The notes: generated from the letters alone by a model not told the origin. Positions 38,801 through 52,700 are shown, counted from the first letter of the stretch. The stretch is DNA of 64,000 nucleotides from Oasisia sp. SBJ-2009 (GCA_964017155.1 OZ024854.1:11108798-11172797); one strand, 5' to 3'. Translations and numbers: made by a program.

Positions 38801-41639
38801 GCAGGGGGCATGCAGGACTGGAACTATCTCCACTCCAACTGTTTTGCAATCACCATTGAACTGGGCTGTGTGAAGTACCCGTGGCAGAAAGACCTCAAAC
38901 AGTACTGGACACAGAACGAGGCAGCATTGTTTGTCTTTATTGCGCAGGTATGTCTGGTCTCAACCGGCAGTAACATCAACAAATCTGTCACAGTTTTACG
39001 CTAATCTTGTGAACATTGTTTTGTGCAAAGTAATATTTAAAGATGTATGTTTGATTTTATGATACTGTAAGTCTGTAACTCTCAGTTTTTGCCAGATTGT
39101 ATCATTATTATGTAGTACACTTACTAGTTTGTAGTCTTGATAATTCATAGTTGTCTAACGATGTATTGTTTGTTTATCATCACGTTAGACGTCTATGATA
39201 AGTCTTCCATTTGCTTGGTCAATCCTCTGTTTTACCCTTGTTTACTCCAACAGGTGCACAAGGGCGTGAGGGGGTTCGTACTGGACGACGCGACTGGGCG
39301 GGGCCTCGCTAATGCGACCATAGCAGTGAGTGGCATTGACCACGTGGTCCACTCGGTTGCCGCGGGCGACTACTGGAGACTGCTGGCGCCGGGGTCGTAT
39401 GACATCAGTGTCTCACTGCCAGGGTCAGTTTGAGTCCGTAATTCAGTATGTAAATAGTATTTTTTTTTACTAATGTAACTGGCAAGAGGCTTTAATATAG
39501 GGAATTCTTTTAATAAAAGTGCTGTGTTTCTTGTGCCGATTTGCTGTGCATTCTAGAAACAAATTAAGCTTCTCGCAAAGTCACATTCTGGTCTTGTTGG
39601 CAGTGTTATTATAATTTTCAGGCCTAAATCCCGCACTTAGAATGTAATGTAAAAATAGCAATTAACAAAACATTCTGTGGAAATAAAAATATACGCATAA
39701 ATCACCATGACTGCTGAACAATTCACACGAACCTGTTTGACAATGAAAATCACTGCTATTTCACCAAGAAATATCCAGTTGCTCTTTTTAGGTGGTATAA
39801 ATGTGTTTAAAATCAATTCAGGATGTGATTTATATGTATTTTTAACATTTAATAACATGTGTATAGATATCAATATATACTTAGATTTAAATTCACATGA
39901 GTTGGTTTTGCAACCCTCACAGGTATGTGCCGGTTCGTCGACGGGTGACGGTTGACAATGGGGCGGCCACGGTTGTCAACTTCACCCTGAGCATGCTGGA
40001 CCTGGCGAAGTGGTCAAAGAAGCTCGACTTTGACCTCTCGGAGAACCTCCAGACGTCCTACCTGACTCCGCAGCAGCTCTATAACTTCCTCCACTCCGTG
40101 TCGCTGAAATACCCCCACGACACCCGCCTCACGACCTTCGGCAAGTCACAGCAGGGTTCCAGTATCTACTCGCTAGAGGTCAGCAGCGGTCTGGCCACGA
40201 CCAACCGAAAGGTTCACGTTGCTCTCATCGGTGCGATTAACGGAGACGAACCTGTTGGAACGGAAGTGCTGGTTCGCTTTGTGCGCCACCTGGTGGAAGG
40301 TGAGTGCATTTGTGGTTGTGGTATCGTGGCGTGTCTTTCTTTCTTCCGGATACTGGACGGGGCCCTTTGCAGAGCGTTTAAAGTCCAACGAGAATTTGTG
40401 AGTCCACTACAGGTTACACATTTATTTAACCCTCTGTGTGGGATCTTTTACTTTCCCTGGCATAGACCCCAGATAGAAGGGACCACCGTTTTTTAGTGTA
40501 TCTTCCGAAAGACACAGGCAAATGTGGGGTGACCGAAATTGCCTAAGTTTCGAAATGGTGGTAGGTGGGATTGAACCACCGTCCCCTCGATTGACAGTCC
40601 AGTGCTCTACCGCGCGACCACCGCTGTCAGCTTCCCTCTGTGTCAACGTCTTCAATATTTTCAAGAATTTATATAAAATGCAGAATGGCAGAGTTTTAAT
40701 AATATCATAAATTTTTGCATAGTGTCTCATCCAAATAATTGTTCTGTGGCGCTTCAAATGAAAGAATTAATTTCGTTACATAAAATCATCAATATTTTTT
40801 TTTAAATGCTAAAAGACATGCAGTCAGTACTACTCAGTAAAATGAACTGTTATTATCTTTAAAAATAAATATATAAATAAATACAAACACACATACAATA
40901 CACTATATAATACAGTAAATACATACATCCTACTGAGGACTCCATTTAGCAACTCCATTTATAACATTAACGAAACAGTTTTTGATTCAATCGGTTATTG
41001 AGCAAGGGTTTTCTAAGTGCGGGATAATATCTGCACTTGTAATTTAGGCCTGAAAATTATAATAACACTGCCAATTCAAGACCAGAATGTGACTGCAAGA
41101 AACTTAGTTTGTTTCTAGAATGCACAGCAAATCGGCAGAAGAAACATAGCACTTTGTTATTAAAAGAATTCCCTATATTAAAGCCTCTTACCAGGTAAGA
41201 ATTAGGACCACAGCTAGATAGACATTAAACTATAACAGCACTAAGCATTCTGTGATTGTACCGTTTTATGTCAACCTGGGCACGTATTACATAACAACCA
41301 CATGAAGCGTAACTGTTTTCTGCGCCTGTAATGGGGGGAAGGGAGATTTGTGTATGACCATACAACACAAACCAGTCACCAGTGTGTCTGTTCTGTCTCA
41401 TGTGGACTGTGTCGTTGTGTTGAGGTTTGCGCCTGAAGGATGAGAGGATGACGGCATTGCTGGCACGCACTCACTTTCACATCGTACCCCAGCTCCACGT
41501 GGATGGGGTGAAGACGGCCGTCGTGTCAGACTGCCGAGGCACCATGTACAAGGGAACGAAACTGGACGACAAACTCAACTCCGTGAGTTGTTTTGCTAGT
41601 CGGTTATTTAGAGACAGGACATATGTGTAGCAGTAGCAA

Positions 41640-41671
<32 letters not shown>

Positions 41672-42401
41672 TGCGTGCGTGTGTGCGTGCGTGCGTCTGT
41701 GCATGCATGTGTGTATGTTCCAGTGTTCCAAATTTGTCTTGTGTAATTTTACGTAAGACAAATTTGAAACATTGGAAACACATACACACATGCACATGCA
41801 CATGCACATGCACGCGCACGCGCACACGCATTTCCACTGCTACATACAGGCCCTGTATCTAACTAAACCACTAGTTAGCTTAATAAAATAATTTGTTTGT
41901 TTATGGATCAGAACAGAAGCATAATGTAATAGGTGTTATCAAAATAGAGTTGTATTCATTGATTAAGTTCATATTTAGAAATGTTATCCACAGTTATTCA
42001 ATGTGAGCTATTGGAATAATGGATACAAATTTCGATTTTGCACCCCAAGAGTTCGTGGTAACTGGTGTTTATCCTACTGTGTGGTTATTGCCTACAGAAC
42101 TCTGACATTGCGGAGGTGAAGTCCTTAACAGCATTCTTCAAGGAGACGTTGATTGACTTGGTTGTGAGTTTGGAGGCAGGAGGTCTGTTTGTGCGGTGAG
42201 TGGCTCGAAGCACAATGGCAAGGAGTGTCTATATGTACTACGATAAGTAATACTAAACAGTTATGTAACATAAATGGTAATAACAGTTATATTATGTCAC
42301 ACGACCTTTGTAATGTGACTGTAGAATGACATTTTAGAACTCTTATAATATTTATTTATTTGATTAATATGTTTAGAAGAAAATTTATAATTTTAAAGGA
42401 C

Positions 42402-42455
<54 letters not shown>

Positions 42456-44311
42456 TACATATATATATATATGTTTGTGTGTGTGTGTGTGTGTTAACTA
42501 GCTTAACACAATTATTTTTAAATAGATAATCTATTATTTTAAAAGATATCTGGGATATGTTATTTATTTATTAGATCAAAATAATATCTTTTTATAATTT
42601 TAAAGAACATTATGTACACTGTATATTATATAATTATTTATTTGCCATATTGCATTGTAATGTAAATATATAGGCACTATATGAGTCAACCCCAGACTAC
42701 ATTCCAATTTAACATGTAATGCATGATGAAAATGGCACTAAACCTTTATTATTATTAAATACCTGTGATATTGTAAGATAAGTATTGTAATGTGACTTCT
42801 TTCACATGATGGATGTAAATTGATTGTTGCAATGTGAGTGTTGTGACATGATTGTTGTAATATGACTTGTGTCATAAAACCAGTCTAGCGTCAGCACTGG
42901 TATATGTGTTACATTGTGTGTCTCCTGTCACGTAATGCCACTAGTGTCTAATGTTGCCTGTCCCCGTTCACAGGTATCCACTGAACAAACCCCGAAGGAA
43001 CAGTCTGGGTGAGAAGTCAAGCGCGACAGAAGACGAGGAGTCGTTCCGCTTGATCGCACGCGCATACGCCGAGCCACAGACGGCGATGTCTCATCACGGA
43101 CAGTGCGACAACGGCACAGCAGTGTCCCCATCTGGAGTGGTGCACGGTGCCGACTGGAGACCACACTCCGGGGCTCTCATGGATTATCTCTACTTCCAGA
43201 CCAGTGCACTTATGGTGAGTGTTAGACATGTGCCACACTCGCAGTCTGGCCAGTTTGGTTTGGTTGTGTAAACGGCAAGTTTACATGGATGATATTAGTC
43301 TCACTTCACTGACTCTCACTCAGCTGTGTAACTTCACCGAGAAGAGTCTTGTCACAACTTTTGAATGTTATCCATGATTGATTGAGTTTATTTGGTAAAA
43401 GTATATACACGACAATTAAACATAGTTTAGATGCAAAAGCAAATAAAAGAATAAGCATATATAAAATATTGCCGAGGATAAACACATTAAAGCACACAAA
43501 CATATACTTATTTCCAAAGTGGGCCTCATAAAAATGTAAATAATTTTTAAAAAGCAAAACTAAATACATGAATAAATAATATATAAATACATAAAGAGAT
43601 AAATAAATACAGATATATAAATATTGACAAATAAAGTACAGATATATAAATATTTTTAAATACAGATAAATAAATGTTATTAGCAAGACAATGTGCTATT
43701 ATAAAAAGTACTTACTCTACTAAAATATGTTATGATAATATGACAAGACATAGTAAGATAATAAAAGTAGATTAAAATGCCACTTTAAGATTGTAATTCA
43801 TGACCCAATAATCTACTATATAGAAGGGTCGTTACTTTTATCTAAAACTGGTTTTAGATTTATATTGTTTTAATTCGATAGGCAGGATGGTCCAGTGGCA
43901 TATGCTTGTATAAAAGAAGGAAGTACTGCCACCTCACGGAGCCTGGGTAATTGAGGCTAATCCTGCCATAACCCCTGCTTCATAAACAACTGCAATTTTG
44001 TATTTCTGTTTGTTTTTGTCTTAATGTAAGTTTAACGTTGACTATTTTTAATACTTATATAGTATTGTCTTATAAAAGTATATCCTTTTATATTTCATAG
44101 TTGGCCTGAGAGTGAATTGGCATTTCGACCCTATTCTGGAGTAAATCCACCCTATTGGCCACATTGGCAGAGCATTAACATCCCAGGTGGATGTGAGGGG
44201 CTAAAAAGTGCTGCCACCTCACGGAGCCTGGGTAATCGAGGCTAGGATAATATTTGTGATTTATATGGAAATTTTGCAACTGATTTTACTCATCAATGCA
44301 TTGATAAAAGC

Positions 44312-44383
<72 letters not shown>

Positions 44384-46717
44384 CAGGTGTGTGTGTGTGA
44401 GTGAGTGAGTGAGTGAGTGAGTGAGTGAGTGAGTGAGTGAGTGAGTGAGTGAGTGAGTGCATGCGTGCGCGCGCGCGCGTGCGTGTGTGTGTGTGTGTTA
44501 TACATTATTAGCTGGGCTTGACATCTGCTGGCCTGTGCTGGGTCAATCAAAGTGCATAACAAGTCTCCATTCACACTGTACTGCTGGTATGTCATTCACA
44601 TTGTACTGCTGGTATGTCATTCAACACTCACAAGAGTCTACGTCTGTTGCCAGGTGGCAGCACACATAGACTGCTGCAAGTATCCTGACGGATTGAAGCT
44701 GCCCTACATCTGGCGAAGGAACCTGGCCTCCCTCATTACCGTCGTTGACGTTGCACTACAGGGTAAGTTGGCCACCTGGTGTCATCCGTGATCACAAGAC
44801 TGGTCATTATAAGGTCAAATTTTTCTGATATAATAACTCATTAATTTGGTATATTTATAACGATTTGTGACTGGCAACACTTCAAATTACCTTTTCATTT
44901 GATCCTTAAATAGATGGTAAATAGCATCAAAATTTGACAAGTCTTGGGAGTCCTTCATCTGAATATGAAACCTGCCGAAAATTTGTGTTGTTAAACAGAT
45001 TGGATTCTGTCAGTTTGCACCAGTGTCACACAAAGAATAACAGAAGGTGTTCCTCTGGAATTGTTTCATTTCTGTGAAATGAGCTGATTGGACCAGACTG
45101 TTAGCACTCTCATGTATCGGTCACTTTGTACCATGTGATTTTAACCACTCCTTGTAACACTGGTTGGGGTCTCGCAAACACAGTACAGTGTATACAGCAG
45201 GATGATGCAGATCCCATACAGACTCGTTGCTCATGCTCAGTGTATTACCTGGTGGGGGTGGCCAAGAATTCTTAACTTACAGATTAGTTATGGAGTATTT
45301 GAATGACAATTTTAATGTTCAAGAAAATCATATATAACATGTGCCTCCACATAGCGGATAATTGTGCGTAAAAACAATGTGAATAGCAGACATCCTCGAT
45401 GCAGCAATACCGGCCTGTCGTGCTGAAATGGTTAAACATGCAACAGTGGTGAGTCGGACATATTTCCAGTCCAGCATACTTGCAACATAATAATATCAAT
45501 GTTCGCTCTACAATGTTGACAGGTGTCGACGGTACCGTCGTTGACCACAAGGGGGCACCACTTCGCCGCGCTGTGGTGAGACTGCTCGGTGCCGAGCGTA
45601 ACATCACACTGGACGACACCGCTCGGTTCCACATGATCCTGCCAGAGGGCACCTACATGGTGACGGCCTCGGCACCTGGTGAGAATGTCGCAGTTTATTT
45701 GTATCGTTTGTTCACTTTTAAATAGTAGATTAGGTCCTAGGTCATTAATTCTTTTTCCCTGGCCTAGTCGACAGGTTTGTCCACCTTGGCAATCGATTTT
45801 AACCCTGACAAGGGCAGCAACCTTCTGCCCCCTCTCACACCCCCACCCCAGGCAGCAGCCAGCATCATTTACTGATATAGTGAATAATGAGATGTTCTGT
45901 GCTTGGTCTCTGGGATAGGAAGTTGTCACGCCATTATTTATAAATAATTGTCTGTAGTCGATATGTTTGATCTGGGGACCATTCAGGGGGGCACCAAGTT
46001 GGACATCTGGGGGGCCAGCGGGTCCCAGGCCCCGCCTGCTAAATTTGAACCCTGTTAGTGGAACGTTTTTTTTAGCAATTGGCCAAACTTGTGATAATGA
46101 AACTAATGTAGCTACATGTTTATTTTTGAAAGATTTACAAATGTTTTTACCCTGAAGGGATTTTGAGTAAGTTCCCTCATTTTACGTGGATTAATTGTCT
46201 CCATGCAAAATCCGTTATTTTTGTCTGCCACGTCATGATTTAGTAGAAGGACAGTTATAATGGTCAGTTAAATTTGCATAGCAATGGTTTATGACAATAA
46301 TTTTAAAACAGCTGTTGTTATGTATTTTACTGGACTTAACTGCCTTACGTTTTTCAAATGTGAGAAAATTATTTGTGGTGAGTTCAAGGAAGACTGTTTA
46401 GTTGTAGACGTAAGAAAGAAAGTAAGGAATACGAAACACAGTAAGTAATGTTTTTGTTTCCCACAGGTTTTGAGACGCTCTCAAAGAAGGTGGATGTTGT
46501 CAACGGCAACCGAACTGTTGTCATGTTTTCGCTCAACCAGGAAGTGAACAGGATGAGTTACCATGACTACGTATCCATGCATGCACTGATGGCAAACATC
46601 TCGATGAAGTGTCCTCAAGTCACAGAACTTGTCAGGTGATGCGATCACTCTCCCTTGTCATACATCATTCATCTACCCCTGCTCAAATTACCTCATTAAC
46701 TAGTGTACATGTGTGTG

Positions 46718-46764
<47 letters not shown>

Positions 46765-49700
46765 ATGTGTGTTTGTGTATCAATTTCTTTGTACATCAAT
46801 TATACTGCAGGTGCTAAATGTTTGCGGTATGATTTGTGTCTTCTAGAAGAATATGACTTAGAATAAAAGATATATAAAGAAATAAAACACTGTAAAATCA
46901 TTTAGAATGTACACAAAATTGCCACTGAAAGCGATAACATCCATAGGTTAAGTGGTGCAGTCACTGACTTCTGAAGAACCCAACAATCTTGGATATAATT
47001 ACCAGGTCTTAGACATTAGTTATTAAGATTCACCTGCAACGGGACAGCCGCTCGCTGGATGTTGTCACTGAAGCATGACCATTTAACCAAGGGTCAGTCA
47101 AGCGTGTCCATGTACTGATGTCATCCAATTCCTATTTCAGCATCGGCAAGTCTGTGGAAGGTCGTGACATCTGGTTGATGCAGATCGGCACAGCGCCAGA
47201 GAAACACATTCCCGGCCGGCCCGAGGTGTTGTTGATGTCTGGTGTCCATGGCAACGAGATGGTGGGGCGAGAGCTGCTGCTTGAGTTGATGTCACACCTG
47301 TGTATGAACTACCAGAACGACTACGTCCTCACTCAGGTAGGAGACTGGTCCACTGCTGGGCTTCCATGGGAACAGAACTTATGTTTAGAATTATGCACGT
47401 GCCAGACAGATATGTGGGGAGCGGTGGTCGCACGGTAGAGCGCCGGACTGTTAATCGAGGGGACGGTGGTTCAATCCCACCTATTGCTGTTTCGAAACTT
47501 AAGCAATTTCGTTCACTCCACATGTGCCTGTGTCTATCTGGTGTCTATGCCAGGGGAAGTAAAAGATCCCACACAGGGGGTAAATGTGTAACCTGTAGTG
47601 GACTCACTGATTCTCATTGGATTTTAAACGCCATGGGAAGGTCCCCGTCCAGTATCTGAGAGAAGAGAAGAAGAACAGAAGAAACGTGTCAGATGACATG
47701 CTTTTTTTTATGGAAAACCTATGTTTTGTTGCATGAAGATCAGTGATGACTAGAGCACTTGGAGTTGCTGTCACTGTTTCATTCCCGTGACAGTTGTTTT
47801 ATTCCGATTATCATTGTTAAGTTGTAGTTATTGGCTCGTTTGTTCTTAAGATTGCGTGCTCTTAGGTTAATGTCTGCGGATGTAAACATTTAAGTGGTAA
47901 TAATTTTTAGGCAGGTGATATTCCTCTAGCAACTTCAGAAATATGAAAACTACAATAATATCAATAAATAAAAAATTCTAATAAAAATAAAATAATAATA
48001 ATAATACATAATAATATTATAAATAAATAATAGTAAATAAAATAGTAAATAAAATAAGCAATAATACATAATAATAATGTAATAAATAAATACTAATAAA
48101 ATAAATAATAAAACAAATAATAATATCGTTTGTGTATCACCACATCACTTAACATTCAGAGGCAGAACAACATTGACTTGGTCCCTCAGTTGCCCCATGT
48201 TATCATGAGCTGGTCCCTTATTCAGTTGCTCCAGAACACACGCATCCACATCCTTCCGGCCCTGAACCCTGATGGGGGGCAGAAGGCAGAGGAAGGGGAG
48301 TGTCGCGGCACGGAGGGACTGGTCAATGCCCACTCCAAGGACCTCGACACCGACTTCTCCGGTCAGTCTGCCTCGGTACTCGGTCGTAGTCTGTCTGGGT
48401 TTGTCACTTTTCTAATAATTTGTTGAACGTAAATGGCTTTAAAACCATAGATGAAGTTTTTTTATTTTCATTAGCTGTTTTGTTTTTCTCTTTTCTTTCC
48501 TGTTCTGCCGTGTTGAACAAGTTCATTCACGCTGTTGAACCATGGACAAATTCATTCACTCTATGTTGCTCTAGTTCACTCATCTGCATGAATGAGTTTG
48601 AGTGACTATCTGGCTACAGATATGTGTGTATGAATAGTTTTCGTGCATTAATTGCAGTATGCCTGAATACTTTCCAAAGAAGTTGAGATGGTGTTTGATT
48701 GAACAAGTCTCCCAGGAGGCAAAGAGTTAAGGCCTGGATACTACGCTACATCAAAACATACCTATTCTTTCTCATATGTAAAACTCGGGCACTGATTTCT
48801 TTCTTTCTGTAAATACTTCCTAAACATGACGTAATTTGAACACATGAATAACTTTAAGTGTTTCCTTTGTCCGTCCTATTTTGAATCTACATGCCACACT
48901 GAACTGTGCTTTGTTCATTCAAAGCTGGGGGACGGGGGATTTAGCCATGTGTTCAAGTTAAGAATGAACTCATGCTTACCCAAAGCAGTGCATCATGGGA
49001 GAACAAAGCTCACGGCTCCAGTTGTGACGCCTGTTTGGGCTATCATAATTCACAGGTAGTTAATTGTACTTCATGTATATTTTATCAAAGGTTACTGTTA
49101 TAATTTGATAATGGTAAATTAACTGTATAATTAAGTGCATAATTACCTGTATAATTACCTGCATAATTAACTGTATAATTACCTGTATAATTAACTGTAT
49201 GATTACCTGTATAATTACCTGTATAATTACCTGTATAATTAACTGTATAGTTACCTGTATAATTACCTGTATAATTAACTGTATAATTAACTGTATAATT
49301 AACTGTATAATTAACTGTATAATTACCTGTATAATTACCTGTATGATTAACTGTATGATTACCTGTATGATTACCTGTATAATTACCTGTATAATTACCT
49401 GTATAATTACCTGTATAATTACCTGTATAATTACCTGTATAATTACCTGTATAATTACCTGTATAATTACCTGTATGATTACCTGTATGATTACCTGTAT
49501 GATTACCTGTATGATTACCTGTATGATTACCTGTATAATTAACTGTATAATTACCTGTATAATTACCTGTATAATTACCTGTATAATTACCTGTATAATT
49601 ACCTGTATAATTACCTGTATGATTACCTGTATGATTACCTGTATGATTACCTGTATGATTACCTGTATGATTACCTGTATGATTACCTGTATGATTACCT

Positions 49701-52700
49701 GTATGATTACCTGTATGATTACCTGTATGATTACCTGTATGATTACCTGTATGATTACCTGTATGATTACCTGTATGATTACCTGTATGATTACCTGTAT
49801 GATTACCTGTATGATTACCTGTATGATTACCTGTATGATTACCTGTATGATTACCTGTATGATTACCTGTATGATTACCTGTATGATTACCTGTATGATT
49901 ACCTGTATGATTACCTGTATGATTACCTGTATGATTACCTGTATGATTACCTGTATGATTACCTGTATGATTACCTGTATGATTACCTGTATGATTACCT
50001 GTATGATTACCTGTATGATTACCTGTATGATTACCTGTATGATTACCTGTATGATTACCTGTATGATTACCTGTATGATTACCTGTATGATTACCTGTAT
50101 GATTACCTGTATGATTACCTGTATGATTACCTGTATGATTACCTGTATAATTACCTGTATAATTACCTGTATAATTACCTGTATAATTACCTGTATAATT
50201 ACCTGTATAATTACCTGTATAATTACCTGCAGACCCAACAGGGGAGAAGAAGACAGTGGAGCCTGAGACTCGGGCACTGATGGAGTGGACACGCAAGACA
50301 CCCTTTGTCCTTACCCTCAACCTTCAGGGTGGCAGTCTAGTAGCAGTCTACCCCTCCAACCCCTCGTACACAAAAGGTAACGCTGTCCCTGTCTTATTCT
50401 TCCTGCTCAAATTCGTACATTGTCCGTTTTGTTTGTTTGTCTTACTCTTTTTGTTTGGCAATCCTTGTAGTGAACTGATATATTCATTGTCAGCATTCCC
50501 TATTGTGATTTTATGTTATTTTGTAGTTTTTTCTGCTTAATAAAGTCATTATTAATTTACCATGTAATCCATATCATATTGCTTCGATATGTGTAACTAC
50601 TGTAGTAATGTACTCTGTTTTTACTATATTAGTTTATTTTCATGACATTTTGTATAACACTTTTATGTGCACTTATTTTTTACTATTTACATTCTGGCCA
50701 CTGTGCACTTACAAGGAACTTAACATTTCAGTTGGCATGGAAATTAAATTGTTATATTGTTATTTATGGTCATTAATCTGTACCGACAGCTGTGTTTGTT
50801 GACGGCCATTAACTGTGTTACTGATGTATAATTTTGCTTATACAGGTGACAGTGACAGTGCAAGGCTGTTGGCAAGGATGTATGCAAAAGCACATCCCAC
50901 AATGCACGTGGGCAAGCCTCAGTGCGTGCAAAATGAAGGTACCCAATTTTTGATGTAAATTTATTATTATTCATCTTTTCTATTGACCAGATTATTGTTT
51001 GATGTGTGACACATTAGCCAATGGACAGGCACTCATTTACTGATCCCAGTATTGACATCACGTTTTACATCTACAAGTAGTTATTAACAATTCTAGACAG
51101 GATATGTCTCATCACTTGATACCCAACACATTTGATTACTTATGAATATATGTGTCAGATTGGTGTCAAGCATGCACAATTTAATGATGTTATTAATGTT
51201 TTGGCATCAGTATTCAATTATGTATGTAACTAACTTTATTATATTATGAACAATCATAAGTGAGTTTTTTTTGAGAGTGTAACATTAAGTATGTATTGTT
51301 GAGAGTGTAACATTAAGTATGTGTTGTTGAGAGTGTAACATTAAGTGTGTGTTGTTGAGAGTGTAACATTAAGTATGTGTTGTTGAGAGTGTAACATTAA
51401 GTGTGTGTTGTTGAGAGTGTAACATTAAGTATGTGTTGTTGAGAGTGTAACATTAAGTGTGTGTTGTTGAGAGTGTAACATTAAGTATGTGTTGTTGAGA
51501 GTGTAACATTAAGTATGTGTTGTTGAGAGTGTAACATTAAGTGTGTGTTGTTGAGAGTGTAACATTAAGTATGTGTTGTTGAGAGTGTAACATTAAGTGT
51601 GTGTTGTTGAGAGTGTAACATTAAGTATGTGTTGTTGAGAGTGTAACGTTAAGTATGTGTTGTTGAGAGTGTAACATTAAGTATGTTTTGTTGAGAGTGT
51701 AACTTTAAGTATGTGTTGTTGAGAGTGTAACGTTAAGTATGTGTTGTTGAGAGTGTAACGTTAAGTACGTGTTGTTGAGAGTGTAACGTTAAGTATGTGT
51801 TGTTGAGAGTGTAACGTTAAGTATGTGTTGTTGAGAGTGTAACGTTAAGTGTGTGTTGTTGTCGTCCCAGCGGAGACATTTCAACTTGGAGTGGTCAGTG
51901 GCCAGACATGGCATAATCACCATGGCAACCTGCTGGACTGGCTGGACAACCACACCCAGTCACTGAACCTTGGTGTCTACATGGACTGCTGTAACTACCC
52001 CCACGCCTCTTCCCTACCCTCTCTGTGGAAAGCTCACTACCCTGCCCTCAAGGCTGTCATATCACAGGTAGGTCATTTACCCCCTCACCCATCTGTTCTA
52101 CCCTCTCTATGGAAAGCTCACTACCCTGCCCTGAAGGCTGGCATATCACAAGTAGGTCATTTACCCCCTCACCCATCTGTTCTACCCTCTCTGTGGAAAG
52201 CTCTCTACCTCACCAACTCGCTCTCAAGGCTGCCCTATCTTATACCTGTATATATCTGACAATACATGGGCAAGTACCTCTCTGCTTACATGATCACAGA
52301 CATGGCTTTTTATACTAGTTCAGAATACCTCGCATTTGTCAAATGTGAGACGTGGATCGTGTTTGATATTATGGGTAACAACATTGAGGGTAGTCACAAT
52401 TTTCAGTAGTAAATTCCCAGTTACAAACTATTAAATGGTACTGATGCATATGGCCATATGTTCTCTCACCAGCTATTTGATTGAAGTTAGAGAACTAACA
52501 CATTATGAGTTGCTGTTATAGTAAAGAAATTGTTCCAGTAAACAAAGGGTTACAGTAATTTGTTATATGGTACAACACTGCTACATTAAAAATCACATTA
52601 CAGTGAACAACTAGAATAAGTTGTCAACAAATACTGGCAACAAATGTTACGTGACAGTATCACAAAGAGAATGTTACAACAAACTCTTCCAGAGCCAGCG

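Noticed and set aside
37454..38833. Minus-strand frames of up to 421 codons across the 39-bp array
   Set aside because: Repeat artefacts. Only the plus-strand frame is of interest, because it joins exon 9.
45432..45929. Minus-strand frame of 165 codons
   Set aside because: It is the antisense of CPD exon 16 and flanking intron. The plus strand has the conserved domain and matching splice phases.
47141..47336. CP4 as a third active carboxypeptidase domain because of HGNE
   Set aside because: The third zinc ligand, the arginine pair, the tyrosine and the catalytic glutamate are all replaced in exons 19, 20 and 22.
47415..47490. tRNA-Asn gene
   Set aside because: Head of a family B SINE with two other copies in the window; stems are disrupted.
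49060..50320. Open frames of about 410 codons on the minus strand (Gly-Asn-Tyr/His-Thr and Val-Ile-Ile-Gln repeats)
   Set aside because: They are produced by the 12-bp minisatellite in CPD intron 19. All frames stay open because the period is divisible by three.
51266..51858. CRISPR-like array of regular direct repeats
   Set aside because: The 28-bp units are contiguous with no unique spacers, in an intron of a eukaryotic gene. It is a minisatellite. The same applies to the other arrays.
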